64,000 nt of DNA. It comes from Candidatus Saccharimonadota bacterium (GTDB lineage Bacteria > Patescibacteriota > Saccharimonadia > Saccharimonadales > Saccharimonadaceae). A program made the position numbers and the translations under genes. Under the pieces are notes generated by a model that did no database searches, had not been told where the DNA came from, and was given only the letters and a program-made list of their open reading frames with translations. The stretch lies in NCBI GenBank assembly GCA_027492735.1, contig JAPUEE010000013.1, positions 29,445-93,444 of the forward strand, written 5' to 3'. Shown piece after piece: positions 35,889 through 44,286 of this stretch (its first letter is position 1; each line of letters begins with the position of its first letter).

Positions 35889-36329
35889 TTACATATCTTT
35901 ACAATATCTGGCTCCGCTTTCGAGAATCACTCGCACGTAGCCTTTCTTCGCAGATCCTTGTACTAAACCTGATGTATCACTACACTTACAACCCTTGCCG
36001 ACAGTTGCTCTCGCGATAGTATCGAGGGTGGGATCATTGCAGGTCCTCGTAGTATCCAGCACCCACACGTAGTCTACTTGTGCGAGATCACTAAAATAGC
36101 CGGTCGAGTAATTATTGGCAGCTGGCAATAGATTGTTATCCGCTACGTAACTTTGTAGTGCTGCGACAATTTTACCAACATCAGATTTTCGAGCGTTGTC
36201 TCGTTGGGATTTTTGGAGGGCAGGGAGGGCGAGGAAAACGGTGAGAAATATTAATCCTGCAATAGCGAGGACGAGGACGACCTCAATAATAGTAAAACCT
36301 CGTTGTTCGTTAAAGATAAGCTTTTTCAT
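35889..36329 (-). CDS. Type IV pilin-like protein B
   Basis: A 146-residue prepilin: basic leader ending in NEQRG, cleavage before FTIIEVVLVLAIAGLIF with the conserved Glu5, a single hydrophobic helix, then a globular part ending in a Cys close to the C terminus (RYCKDM). Four cysteines could form two disulphides. The first about 55 residues are nearly identical to the neighbouring pilin A, while the rest has diverged. Start codon 8 bases after TATACT; a C10 run (G10 on the coding strand) lies in the promoter spacer. A candidate major or alternative pilin. Confidence 0.9.
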   Translation of the reverse strand: MKKLIFNEQRGFTIIEVVLVLAIAGLIFLTVFLALPALQKSQRDNARKSDVGKIVAALQSYVADNNLLPAANNYSTGYFSDLAQVDYVWVLDTTRTCNDPTLDTIARATVGKGCKCSDTSGLVQGSAKKGYVRVILESGARYCKDM

Positions 36330-36337
36330 ATACTAGG

Positions 36338-36369
36338 AGTATAACAAATACCCCCCCCCCTCGCGTCAA
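36338..36369 (-). promoter_or_regulatory. Pilin B promoter with G10 tract in spacer
   Basis: On the minus strand TTGACG (36364-36369) and TATACT (36338-36343, with extended TG upstream) are separated by 20 bases that contain G10 (36351-36360). A spacer of 20 is too long for good activity; loss of three G would give 17. Confidence 0.6.
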
Positions 36370-36390
36370 GTAGAACTTGTATATCAGAGG

Positions 36391-36840
36391 TTACACGTCT
36401 TTGCAGTACCTCACATCGTTTTCTAGGCGTATTTGAACGGCCGCAAAACTAGCATTGGCAACAGGCGTTGCACTAGTACCAAGCTGGCTACATTTGCAGC
36501 CAGGATTGACAGCTACGACATCCATGCCGCCCACATTGATACAACCCTCACTCGAGGGGCGTATATATACATAGGTTGCTTGTGCTAGGTTAGAAAAGTA
36601 GCTGATATATACAGCGCCGCTATAGGTATACCATGCCTGACCCCCAACATCTGATTTGTATTGTTGCAATGCGGCTACTACTTTGCCAATATCCTGACGT
36701 CTAGCATTGTCCCGTTGGGATTTTTGCAAGGATGGGAGGGCCAGAAATACGGTGAGGAATATCAGACCGGCGATAGCTAGAACTAAAACGACCTCAATTA
36801 TCGTAAAGCCTCGTTGTTTGTCAAGCTCAAGCTCTTTCAT
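36391..36840 (-). CDS. Type IV pilin-like protein A
   Basis: A 149-residue prepilin with leader ending DKQRG and FTIIEVVLVLAIAGLIF, i.e. the same N terminus as pilin B downstream (QKSQRDNAR shared after the helix). The globular part differs but ends with the same RYCKDV-type tail and contains the CKC pair also found in B. Tandem duplication with diverged surface domain. The ATG is 8 bases after TATACT. Transcribed ahead of pilin B, but B has its own promoter. Confidence 0.9.
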   Translation of the reverse strand: MKELELDKQRGFTIIEVVLVLAIAGLIFLTVFLALPSLQKSQRDNARRQDIGKVVAALQQYKSDVGGQAWYTYSGAVYISYFSNLAQATYVYIRPSSEGCINVGGMDVVAVNPGCKCSQLGTSATPVANASFAAVQIRLENDVRYCKDV

Positions 36841-36848
36841 AGGTAAAG

Positions 36849-36878
36849 AGTATACCCCCCCCCATCGAGAGATGTCAA
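36849..36878 (-). promoter_or_regulatory. Pilin A promoter with G9 tract in spacer
   Basis: TTGACA (36873-36878) and TATACT (36849-36854) on the minus strand have an 18-base spacer, nine bases of which are G (36855-36863). One-base slippage would move the spacer between 17 and 19. Confidence 0.68.
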
Positions 36879-36897
36879 GGACACCCGCATTCTAATC

Positions 36898-38031
36898 TCA
36901 ATTCAAATCAACACCGACAGCTTCGGAAATATTCGAGAAACCATCACGCGCTAGTAACTTTACGAGGCCATGGTTAATGTGCCCGACGATTTGCGGACCT
37001 TCAAACATGAGACAGGTCACCATCTGCACCAAATTCGCACCGGATCGAATCTTTATATAGGCATCTTCAGCCGAAAACACGCCGCCAACGCCGCTGATCA
37101 CTAATTTATTGCCAGCTCGCTGCCTAGCGAGTTTAATAAGTTGGTTGCTGCGATCAAAGGTCGGTCTACCCGATAGATTTCCAGGTACTGAATCTGGTAA
37201 CGTCTCAGACAATTGAGCTTTCGAACGATCCTTGAATAGATTCGAAATGGTCACGCCAGCAACGTTGTGTTTTAGAATCGTATCGATGAGAGCTACGAAT
37301 TCACTATCTGTTTTGTCGATGGGCATTTTAATAAAAACGGGAATCTTTAGTCCTACCTTGTCAACGGCCACCAGTAATCTACCGAGTTTAGCGGGCGTCG
37401 TAAACGGCTCGCCGCCATAAGTGTTCGGGCAAGAGATATTGAGCGTCACTAGATCAACTCGGGTCTGTTTTTTGATCAGTTTGAGCGAGGCGATATAATC
37501 GGCAATGGCTTCTTTTTCGGTACACGTTTGCTTCTCATTTGTATAGGCCACGGAAACATTAACGCGCATATTGCCTAGTTGATGACCAGAATAGCGACTC
37601 AATCGATCCAATATTTTGTGCGCTCCCTGGTTAGCGAGACCCGCATTCACAACGAGTGATTTGGATTTTGGTAGACGATAGAACCACGGCTTTGGATTGC
37701 CAGCACAAGGCTTAAACGTAATTGAGCCGCCTTCCATTTGACCAAAACCGATAGAGCTAACTACGCCAGCAATTTCAAAATTTTTATCGAGACCCGCCGA
37801 CAGCCCAAGAGGATTTTGAAACTCTAATCCGCACAGTGTTTGCGACAGCTTCTCGGGGTTCTGATACGTCCACGACCAATGCATCAAGCCACGCAAGAAA
37901 CCAACGCGCTGCACGACCGAACCAGCAGCTATCATCTTGTCGTGGGCTATGTCCGGAGGTAGTTTAAATAATAACGGCTTGGCGATGCGCCTATAGATAG
38001 CACTCGATAATTTCGATATGGCGACGATCAT
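36898..38031 (-). CDS. pyrD: Dihydroorotate dehydrogenase, class 2
   Basis: A 377-residue flavoprotein: N-terminal helical extension (membrane association) typical of class 2, NPLGLSAGLDKN, FGQMEGGSITFKP, the catalytic Ser in LVTLNISCPNTYGG, and ISGVGGVFSAEDAYIKIRSGA for FMN. It oxidises dihydroorotate, passing electrons to quinone in class 2. No other de novo pyrimidine gene is in the window. TACAAT (38040-38045, minus strand) lies 8 bases before the ATG. Confidence 0.92.
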   Translation of the reverse strand: MIVAISKLSSAIYRRIAKPLLFKLPPDIAHDKMIAAGSVVQRVGFLRGLMHWSWTYQNPEKLSQTLCGLEFQNPLGLSAGLDKNFEIAGVVSSIGFGQMEGGSITFKPCAGNPKPWFYRLPKSKSLVVNAGLANQGAHKILDRLSRYSGHQLGNMRVNVSVAYTNEKQTCTEKEAIADYIASLKLIKKQTRVDLVTLNISCPNTYGGEPFTTPAKLGRLLVAVDKVGLKIPVFIKMPIDKTDSEFVALIDTILKHNVAGVTISNLFKDRSKAQLSETLPDSVPGNLSGRPTFDRSNQLIKLARQRAGNKLVISGVGGVFSAEDAYIKIRSGANLVQMVTCLMFEGPQIVGHINHGLVKLLARDGFSNISEAVGVDLN

Positions 38032-38083
38032 TACCTAATATTGTAGCAAATCAGCGTAAAGTTTGATATAATTTTGCCTGTAT

Positions 38084-38158
38084 TGGGGCGTGGCCAAGTG
38101 GTAAGGCACCAGGTTTTGGTCCTGGCATTCGGGGGTTCGAATCCCTCCGCCCCAGCCA
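38084..38158 (+). tRNA. tRNA-Gln (anticodon TTG)
   Basis: The acceptor arms TGGGGCG (38084-38090) and CGCCCCA (38148-38154) pair perfectly. The stem CCAGG/CCTGG encloses TTTTGGT, giving TTG. CCA is encoded at 38156-38158. TATAAT at 38067-38072 is its promoter -10. mscL starts 20 bases downstream and is probably on the same transcript. Confidence 0.95.
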
Positions 38159-38178
38159 AATTTATTGAAGGAGTAATT

Positions 38179-38622
38179 ATGCCGAAAAAGTCAGAGTCTA
38201 AAGTTTCTATCGGAAAAGAAGTAGCCGCCGTGAGAAATCTCGGAAAAGAGTTCAAAGAGTTTATTTCACGCGGTAACGTCGTCGACCTAGCCGTTGGTGT
38301 CATTATTGGTGGCGCGTTTGGCAAAATCGTGTCGTCACTCGTTAGCGATATTATCATGCCACTGATTGGCATCCTACTCGGTGGGGCAGACCTATCGGCA
38401 CTGACGTTCAACATTGGTGATGCACGTATCGCCTATGGTAGTTTCCTGCAAAATATCATCGACTTCCTCATTATCGGCGCCAGCATTTTCCTATTCGTCA
38501 AGCTCATCAACAGCTTTAATCGCAAGAAACAAACTGAGGAAACCAAGCCTGAAAAGAAAGAAGATCCTCAACTGGTGATACTAAAAGAGATTCGCGACGA
38601 ATTGAAAAAATCTCATAAATAA
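38179..38622 (+). CDS. mscL: Large-conductance mechanosensitive channel
   Basis: A 147-residue protein: [30 protein letters not shown] is the hallmark N-terminal helix and gating helix TM1 of MscL, followed by a second helix ([20 protein letters not shown]) and a charged cytoplasmic helix. It opens as a pentamer to release solutes on osmotic down-shock. GAAGGAG ribosome site 7 bases upstream. The N terminus is about 15 residues longer than in E. coli. Confidence 0.96.
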   Translation: MPKKSESKVSIGKEVAAVRNLGKEFKEFISRGNVVDLAVGVIIGGAFGKIVSSLVSDIIMPLIGILLGGADLSALTFNIGDARIAYGSFLQNIIDFLIIGASIFLFVKLINSFNRKKQTEETKPEKKEDPQLVILKEIRDELKKSHK

Positions 38623-38669
38623 CCATTAGCTGTTTGCTCCGATATAAAAAGTTTGCTAGAATATTCACT

Positions 38670-40421
38670 ATGAGTGGGCAACCAAAAACAGATAATAATT
38701 TGATTGAAGATGTTGCGGAATTTTATTCCGCAATTGATCGCGGTAGTTTAACGCACAAAATTAGTGCCGATCGTCCCTATGTCTATACAACAATGGAAGT
38801 TTATGATGCCAGCAATGGCATTCGTGGCGCTGGAGGTTTGGGGGTTCTCGCGGCTGACACGAGGCGAGTCGCCGAGAGCCTAGACATTCCGTTCGTTATG
38901 CTGACGCCATTCTATCGCGAAGAGCGTCATCAGGAAATGAAAGATCTGGTGCCACATAATACCCTAACACCTAAACAGCCTACAGATTTCGGTTTCGAAA
39001 AAGTAGGTGAAACGACCATTAGAGTAACGAGCAAACCTGACTCGGTACTAGATATTTACCAGAAAATTCTCGGCTCAACGAGATTCCTCACTATGGGTGA
39101 AGATAATTTTGGCCAGCTCTATAGCGGCGATCCATCGAGCGAGCATCGTCTCTATCAAATGGTATCGCTAGGCTTTAGCGGCTATGCAGCTCTGAAAATG
39201 TTGGGCCTGAAACCCGCTGTCATTCAGTTAAATGAAACTGCTACCGTGTTCGCTGCAGTGGCACGCCTCGACGAACTATGCCGTAACGGCATGGGGCTTT
39301 ACGAAGCCATCGTCTACGTGCGTAAACATACCCTCTACACTAACCATACGTTAGTCCAAGCAGCTGAGAGCGAATTTTCGTACGAACTATTCGAGCAATT
39401 CGTTTTTCCTAATATCTCATCACCAGCCCTAAAACATTTCATCGGTGGTTTATTTAGGAATGGCAAATTACGCCTCAGTAATTTGACCATCGAATTAGCC
39501 GAAGCCAAAAACGGTGTCAGCCGGCTCCATGCAAAAATCGCTGAGTATCGCGATTTGAGCGGGGAACGAGTCGAATTCCGCGCTATTACCAATGGTATTG
39601 ATCTCAATACCTGGGTAATGCCCGAGATGTTAGAGTTCTATAAACGAAATAATATCGTTGATAAATTTAACATGCCAGGCGAATCATTCCGTGATCAACT
39701 AGATTCTATTTCAGCCGAAGAGATCAGAGGCATAAAACAATTAGGTCGTAAACGATTAAACGAGGAGTTAAAACATCGTAAAGATCAGTACGGTGAAGTC
39801 GTACAGATTCCCGATGATGCATTGCTATTTGAATTTAAACGACGCTTTGTTGAATATAAACGACCGTGGATGCCATTCGAAGATATCGATGAATTAAAAT
39901 CTATTCTGCTAGATAGTGGCGCTCACTACATTATGGCTGGCATGATGGCAGGCAACGTAGGCGAGGGAGACTCTACCTATGATCGCTTGCAGGCTATGCT
40001 CAAAACGATAGCCGATGATCCGGTTTTGCGTGAACGCGTTCACTATATCACCGATTACGATGAGAGCTTGTCCTATGCCATGTCAATCGGTAGCGACGTT
40101 TCTATTAATGTACCTGTAGTCGGCCTCGAGGCCTGTGGTACATCGTTTATGAAAGATATCATCAATATGACGATCCTGATATCGACGAATGATGGAGGAG
40201 TGGCAGATCTCGATCCACCATCAGTATTGACGGTAGTAGGCGATAATTACCAAGAAGAAGTCGTATCGCTCTATTCCAATATGCGTATAGCGTGTGCTGC
40301 GGTGCGAGACGAGACGAAATGGGCAGAGGAAGTAGCCCGTCAAGTATCGGCTTATCTGCCAATCATCTGCGGTTCACGTATGATCCGAGATTATCTGCGA
40401 TTCCTGTTCAAGACCAACTAA
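38670..40421 (+). CDS. Short alpha-glucan phosphorylase-like protein
   Basis: A 583-residue protein. YVYTTMEVYDASNGIRGAGG matches the N-terminal active-site region of alpha-glucan phosphorylases (GT35), and EACGTSFMKDII near the C terminus carries the pyridoxal-phosphate lysine region (EASGTSNMKF in family members), followed by STNDGGVADL. It is shorter than the 800-residue classical enzymes. It should release glucose-1-phosphate from glucan, complementing the GT4/GH57/GH15 operon. TAGAAT with upstream TG (38657-38662) ends 7 bases before the ATG, so leaderless. A terminator follows. Confidence 0.78.
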   Translation: MSGQPKTDNNLIEDVAEFYSAIDRGSLTHKISADRPYVYTTMEVYDASNGIRGAGGLGVLAADTRRVAESLDIPFVMLTPFYREERHQEMKDLVPHNTLTPKQPTDFGFEKVGETTIRVTSKPDSVLDIYQKILGSTRFLTMGEDNFGQLYSGDPSSEHRLYQMVSLGFSGYAALKMLGLKPAVIQLNETATVFAAVARLDELCRNGMGLYEAIVYVRKHTLYTNHTLVQAAESEFSYELFEQFVFPNISSPALKHFIGGLFRNGKLRLSNLTIELAEAKNGVSRLHAKIAEYRDLSGERVEFRAITNGIDLNTWVMPEMLEFYKRNNIVDKFNMPGESFRDQLDSISAEEIRGIKQLGRKRLNEELKHRKDQYGEVVQIPDDALLFEFKRRFVEYKRPWMPFEDIDELKSILLDSGAHYIMAGMMAGNVGEGDSTYDRLQAMLKTIADDPVLRERVHYITDYDESLSYAMSIGSDVSINVPVVGLEACGTSFMKDIINMTILISTNDGGVADLDPPSVLTVVGDNYQEEVVSLYSNMRIACAAVRDETKWAEEVARQVSAYLPIICGSRMIRDYLRFLFKTN

Positions 40422-40435
40422 TCTATCGCTCATAG

Positions 40436-40468
40436 AAAAAACGCCCTTTCTATAGAGAGGGCGTTTTT
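40436..40468. terminator. Terminator after phosphorylase, shared with the convergent ABC operon
   Basis: AAAAACGCCCT at 40436-40446 pairs with AGGGCGTTTTT around a short loop; the A and T runs on either side make it usable in both directions. Confidence 0.88.
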
Positions 40469-40483
40469 GGTAATTCGTAGAAA

Positions 40484-41776
40484 CTACTCGTAACGTAACG
40501 CTTCGATAGGGTCTTTCTTGCTCGCACGACGAGCAGGCAAAGTACCAGCTAGGAATCCAATTGTCATCACAATCAATACAATGACCGTCAGTGTTACAGG
40601 GTTGAACTCTATCAATGTAAAACCTGGGAGTCCGCTCAGGAATGTCTCGCCAGCTAGAGGGTTTACGATCACTTTGATCAAATAGGCGAGCCCGACACCC
40701 AGTGCAGCTCCCCAGAAACCGAGCATGACCGCTTCCCATGAGAACATCGCAAAGATTTTACCACGTCCTAGGCCCATGGCTTTCATGAGACCAATTTCGC
40801 GTGTTCGCTCCTGAACTGCCATAAATAGCGTGTTGATGATACCAATTGACGCTGCTACTAGTGCAATGACACCGAATATAGTTAATATCATCGTCACTGC
40901 GTCAAAGAACGTTTTGATCATTCCGACCTGATCTTCGACAGTCATAGCGGTAAAGCCCATTTCTTTCAAATCATCTTTGACTTGCTGAATTTTATCGTCG
41001 GTTAGCCAGTCGTCCTTTAATTGCGCCATGGCAAAATAAGACTGGTTTTTGTATTCTGCTGGCATACCAGCGAGCATTTGATCACTCAATGCATGACTAG
41101 CTCGATCATTCACCCAGCTACGACCCATGCCAATGACACTAGGATTAGTGACGCCACTAATAGTCAGCTCGACTTCGGTCATTTCACCGCTAATTTGGTT
41201 TGTGACAGCCACTTTGACTTTTTTGCCAATTGCCGCCTCGTTACTGCTAAAGCCGAGAGGCTTAACATACTTGTCAGCAATAGTAATCTCGGGTGTGGTG
41301 CTATTGATGGCAACCGCACGGCCAGCCGCCATGTCAATGCGAATTGTGTCGCTCGGCAATGCAGCTAGATCAATAGTAAATTTCTTGTCCGTACTGGCAC
41401 TCGTAATATAGTCAGCCTGCAACATAGTCCACGCCTTGGCGGTTTCTACGCCATCAACTGCACGAATTTTATCGATATCTTTACTCGTAATCAACATCGA
41501 TGCCATCGAATTGTCTTCGGCACTGTATTCCTGAACTTCGTTGCTCATACCGCCGAGGCCGCTCGTTGTCGACGACTCGCGCATGATTTCTAGATAGCCT
41601 TCGCCACCTGCGCTATTCATCTGTTTATCGATATACGTATTAACACCATTGTTGACACCTGTTGTCATAATGATAGTGAATGAACCGATAAAGATAGCCA
41701 AGATCGTCAGAAAAGAGCGGCCTTTGTTGCGCAATAGATTTGAATTGGCACCTCTTACTATATCCCAAAACTTCAT
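40484..41776 (-). CDS. MacB/FtsX-type ABC transporter permease
   Basis: A 430-residue protein: one helix near the N terminus (NLLRNKGRSFLTILAIFIG), a large periplasm-side/external domain (about 45-290), then three helices with VALVAASIGIINTLFMAVQERTREIGLMKAMG, the coupling segment of MacB_PCD/FtsX permeases. It ends LPARRASKKDPIEALRYE, the classical family tail. Such exporters use a mechanotransmission cycle for peptides, lipoproteins or antibiotics. The ATG overlaps the ATPase stop by four bases. Confidence 0.92.
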   Translation of the reverse strand: MKFWDIVRGANSNLLRNKGRSFLTILAIFIGSFTIIMTTGVNNGVNTYIDKQMNSAGGEGYLEIMRESSTTSGLGGMSNEVQEYSAEDNSMASMLITSKDIDKIRAVDGVETAKAWTMLQADYITSASTDKKFTIDLAALPSDTIRIDMAAGRAVAINSTTPEITIADKYVKPLGFSSNEAAIGKKVKVAVTNQISGEMTEVELTISGVTNPSVIGMGRSWVNDRASHALSDQMLAGMPAEYKNQSYFAMAQLKDDWLTDDKIQQVKDDLKEMGFTAMTVEDQVGMIKTFFDAVTMILTIFGVIALVAASIGIINTLFMAVQERTREIGLMKAMGLGRGKIFAMFSWEAVMLGFWGAALGVGLAYLIKVIVNPLAGETFLSGLPGFTLIEFNPVTLTVIVLIVMTIGFLAGTLPARRASKKDPIEALRYE

Positions 41777-42477
41777 TTCTTTGCTCCTTTCCGCGGCTGA
41801 GCCACTAACTGGCCATCTTTGATATGAATTTGCCTGTTGCAACGACTCGCGAGATCCTCATCATGTGTCACTATGATCAATGTAATATCTTTTTCCTTGT
41901 TGAGACTAAACAGCAGGTCTTCGACTAGTTTACCGGTAGTCGAATCGAGATTACCCGTCGGCTCATCGGCAAATATTACTGCTGGATTATTGACGAGAGC
42001 TCTAGCGATACAAACGCGCTGTTTTTGTCCGCCCGAGAGATCATTAGCACGGCTCTTGGCCTTGTCGGACAGGTCGACAATCTCGAGAGCTTCGAGAGCA
42101 CGCCTTTTTCGTTCTGAAGGCTTTATGCCGGCGATTCGGAGGGGAAGCATGACGTTATTAAGTACTGAATCGCGTGAATTCATAAAGAATTGCTGAAACA
42201 CGAAACCGAAACGATGATTACGCAGACGATTGACTTGACGATTTTTTAGTTTCGTCGAGTCTTTGCCACCAATTTCTATCGTGCCAGAAGTAGGTTTATC
42301 GAGCAAGGCCAACAAATGCATGAGAGTTGATTTTCCTGAACCGCTCTTGCCAATAATCGCTACTGATTCACCGCGTTTAATTTCTATACTAACGTTATCT
42401 AGCGCAGTAAATGTTGCCGATTTTTTACCATATACTTTGGTTAAATTCGTTGTCTTTATAATAGTTGTTTCACTCAT
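41773..42477 (-). CDS. MacB/LolD-type ABC transporter ATPase
   Basis: A 234-residue ATPase: IIGKSGSGKSTLMHLLALLD (Walker A), DLSGGQKQRVCIARAL (signature), VIFADEPTGNLD (Walker B) and VTHDEDLA (His switch). It pairs with the permease. ATG at 42477 is preceded by AAGGAGGG at 13 bases; an in-frame TTG at 42510 lies 5 bases after a TACAAT and is an alternative leaderless start. The palindrome at 42514-42539 carries its promoter. Confidence 0.94.
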   Translation of the reverse strand: MSETTIIKTTNLTKVYGKKSATFTALDNVSIEIKRGESVAIIGKSGSGKSTLMHLLALLDKPTSGTIEIGGKDSTKLKNRQVNRLRNHRFGFVFQQFFMNSRDSVLNNVMLPLRIAGIKPSERKRRALEALEIVDLSDKAKSRANDLSGGQKQRVCIARALVNNPAVIFADEPTGNLDSTTGKLVEDLLFSLNKEKDITLIIVTHDEDLASRCNRQIHIKDGQLVAQPRKGAKK

Positions 42478-42513
42478 TATAGTTTCTAGCCCTCCTTTTC
42501 GAACAGTCAACCT

Positions 42514-42539
42514 CTATTGTATCATGGATGATACAATAG
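42514..42539. promoter_or_regulatory. Perfect palindrome holding two divergent -10 elements
   Basis: CTATTGTATCAT (42514-42525), GG, ATGATACAATAG (42528-42539): 12-base arms without mismatch. Each arm carries TACAAT reading outward, toward the ABC operon (minus, 42516-42521) and toward the methyltransferase (plus, 42532-42537). It could be a symmetric divergent promoter, an operator, or both. Confidence 0.7.
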
Positions 42540-42543
42540 GAGG

Positions 42544-43725
42544 GTGAAGCGGATAATTACTGAAACAGTTCAATTAGATAAAATTGTTGGTGGTGGCCAA
42601 GCTATTGGCGAGTTATCTGATGGACGCAAAGTATTCGTATGGGGAGGATTGCCAGGCGAAACAGTTAGTATTCAATTGACCAAACTCAAAAAGTCCTACG
42701 CCGAAGGTATTGTTACCAAAGTCATTACGGCTAGTCCAGATCGAATTGAGTCGCATGATCCCAGGGCGTACTTATCGACTAGTCCGTGGCAAATCATGGA
42801 TTTTGCAGTCGAGCAACACCTCAAAAGCACATTGGTCAAAGAAGCATTCGCGTTATCCCATATCGATATCGACGCTCCAACATCGATTATTACCGACGAT
42901 AATTTCTATCATTATCGCAACAAAATGGAGTATTCGTTGTGGTGGGATAATGAAACGGAATTGATTTCATTGGCGTTTCATCTTCGTGGTACTCATCAGA
43001 AAGTTCCGATCGCCCAGTCGTCCATCGAACGACCAGAAATATTCGCTCGAGCCAGCCAGATAGTCGAAAAACTAAATAGGGAGGGCGGCGAGGCGAGGCG
43101 GTATCAGTCACTACTCGTTCGTAGCAGCCAGTCCGGCAATGTATCGAGCGCACTATTTGAAAAACATCAACCACACCCGAAAATGGATACTCTGCATGAT
43201 AGTCTGCTCGGCCATACGTATTCCTATTCTCCCAATGGCTTTTTCCAGATCAATCTACCAGTATACGAACTAGCCTTGCAGGAAATTGCACGTCATATCG
43301 CCACCGACCATGTTATCGATATGTATGCTGGAGTTGGCACTATTGGTTTATCAATAGCACGCGACCGCCATCTCACACTAGTTGAAACGGACAAGAGTGC
43401 ATTCGATGAAATGCTCCGCAATATTCCTACGGACGCCGCAACTATTCATCCTATCCATGCCAAGAGTGAACAGGCGCTCGAATATATTACTAATGACGCC
43501 ACCATTATTATCGACCCACCACGGGCTGGTCTCCATCAAATCGTTGTCGATCGCCTATTAGAGCTAGTACCGCCTCAGATCATTTATTTGTCATGCAATC
43601 CCGTGACTCAAGCTCGCGACATTGCACCGCTGCTCGAAAAATATCATATGACGACGGTTCAACCGTTTAATTTCTTCCCACGAACGCCACATATTGAAAA
43701 CTTGGTCGTATTAGAACGAAATTAG
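42544..43725 (+). CDS. TrmA/RlmD-family RNA uracil-5-methyltransferase
   Basis: A 393-residue protein: N-terminal TRAM-like beta-barrel (GGQAIGELSDGRKVFVWGGLPGE), SAM-binding VIDMYAGVGTIGLSIA, IIIDPPRAGLHQIVVD and the nucleophilic Cys in IYLSCNPVTQARD. It makes 5-methyluridine in rRNA or tRNA. The iron-sulphur cysteines of RlmD (CxxCxxC after the TRAM domain) are absent; the matching segment reads STSPWQIMDF. GTG start 6 bases after TACAAT with AGGAGG in between. Confidence 0.88.
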   Translation: MKRIITETVQLDKIVGGGQAIGELSDGRKVFVWGGLPGETVSIQLTKLKKSYAEGIVTKVITASPDRIESHDPRAYLSTSPWQIMDFAVEQHLKSTLVKEAFALSHIDIDAPTSIITDDNFYHYRNKMEYSLWWDNETELISLAFHLRGTHQKVPIAQSSIERPEIFARASQIVEKLNREGGEARRYQSLLVRSSQSGNVSSALFEKHQPHPKMDTLHDSLLGHTYSYSPNGFFQINLPVYELALQEIARHIATDHVIDMYAGVGTIGLSIARDRHLTLVETDKSAFDEMLRNIPTDAATIHPIHAKSEQALEYITNDATIIIDPPRAGLHQIVVDRLLELVPPQIIYLSCNPVTQARDIAPLLEKYHMTTVQPFNFFPRTPHIENLVVLERN

Positions 43726-44207
43726 CTCGTTCGGATACGTCGATAGGCAAACTTGACGCTCGGACGCCAGCTAGTTGCAGCATCGCGGTCGTACTGTTTA
43801 ATAGTCCCGTCAACGACCTCGGCAATTTGAATGAGTGCCGGATTATAAGGAGCTAGCGTACGATAAAATGCTAAATCACTATCTTTGACATTGTCTCTAC
43901 CAGGAAAAACTTCGCTGAACTTCTTTTTCGCTACTGTGTCAAAATAATGTGGGTCTGCATGCGGTGGAATATACTGTTCGGCTCGCATATTCATTCTCGA
44001 CACTATTTTTTTAATATCACCCAGGGTGACATTTTTCTGACCTACGATCAATGCAAATAGCAAACCTTTATTCGACAAGAATACTCTCGCTATCGCACCA
44101 GGTCCAACAGGCAATCTCTCAGTAATTGTCGATTTAATTTCTAACGTGAGACCGAACGCCTGTTTAATATATTTTTCTAGACTCACTTCCTCAAAGACCT
44201 GATCCAT
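43722..44207 (-). CDS. Unknown conserved-looking protein
   Basis: A 161-residue protein not recognised. It has an alpha/beta composition with no membrane segment; PVGPGAIARVFLS and a Pro/His-rich YIPPHADPHYFD are its most distinctive stretches, the latter a possible metal or active-site loop. The stop codons of this gene and the methyltransferase overlap (convergent, 4 bases). TAAAAT (44215-44220, minus strand) ends 7 bases before the ATG, so a leaderless start supports it as a real gene. Confidence 0.65.
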   Translation of the reverse strand: MDQVFEEVSLEKYIKQAFGLTLEIKSTITERLPVGPGAIARVFLSNKGLLFALIVGQKNVTLGDIKKIVSRMNMRAEQYIPPHADPHYFDTVAKKKFSEVFPGRDNVKDSDLAFYRTLAPYNPALIQIAEVVDGTIKQYDRDAATSWRPSVKFAYRRIRTS

Positions 44208-44286
44208 GACACTTATTTTACTACCAATCGTAGGTAAAGTAAAGGTCAGCTTTGGATATAGCTTTCAAGTAGCGTAAAATAGTTAG

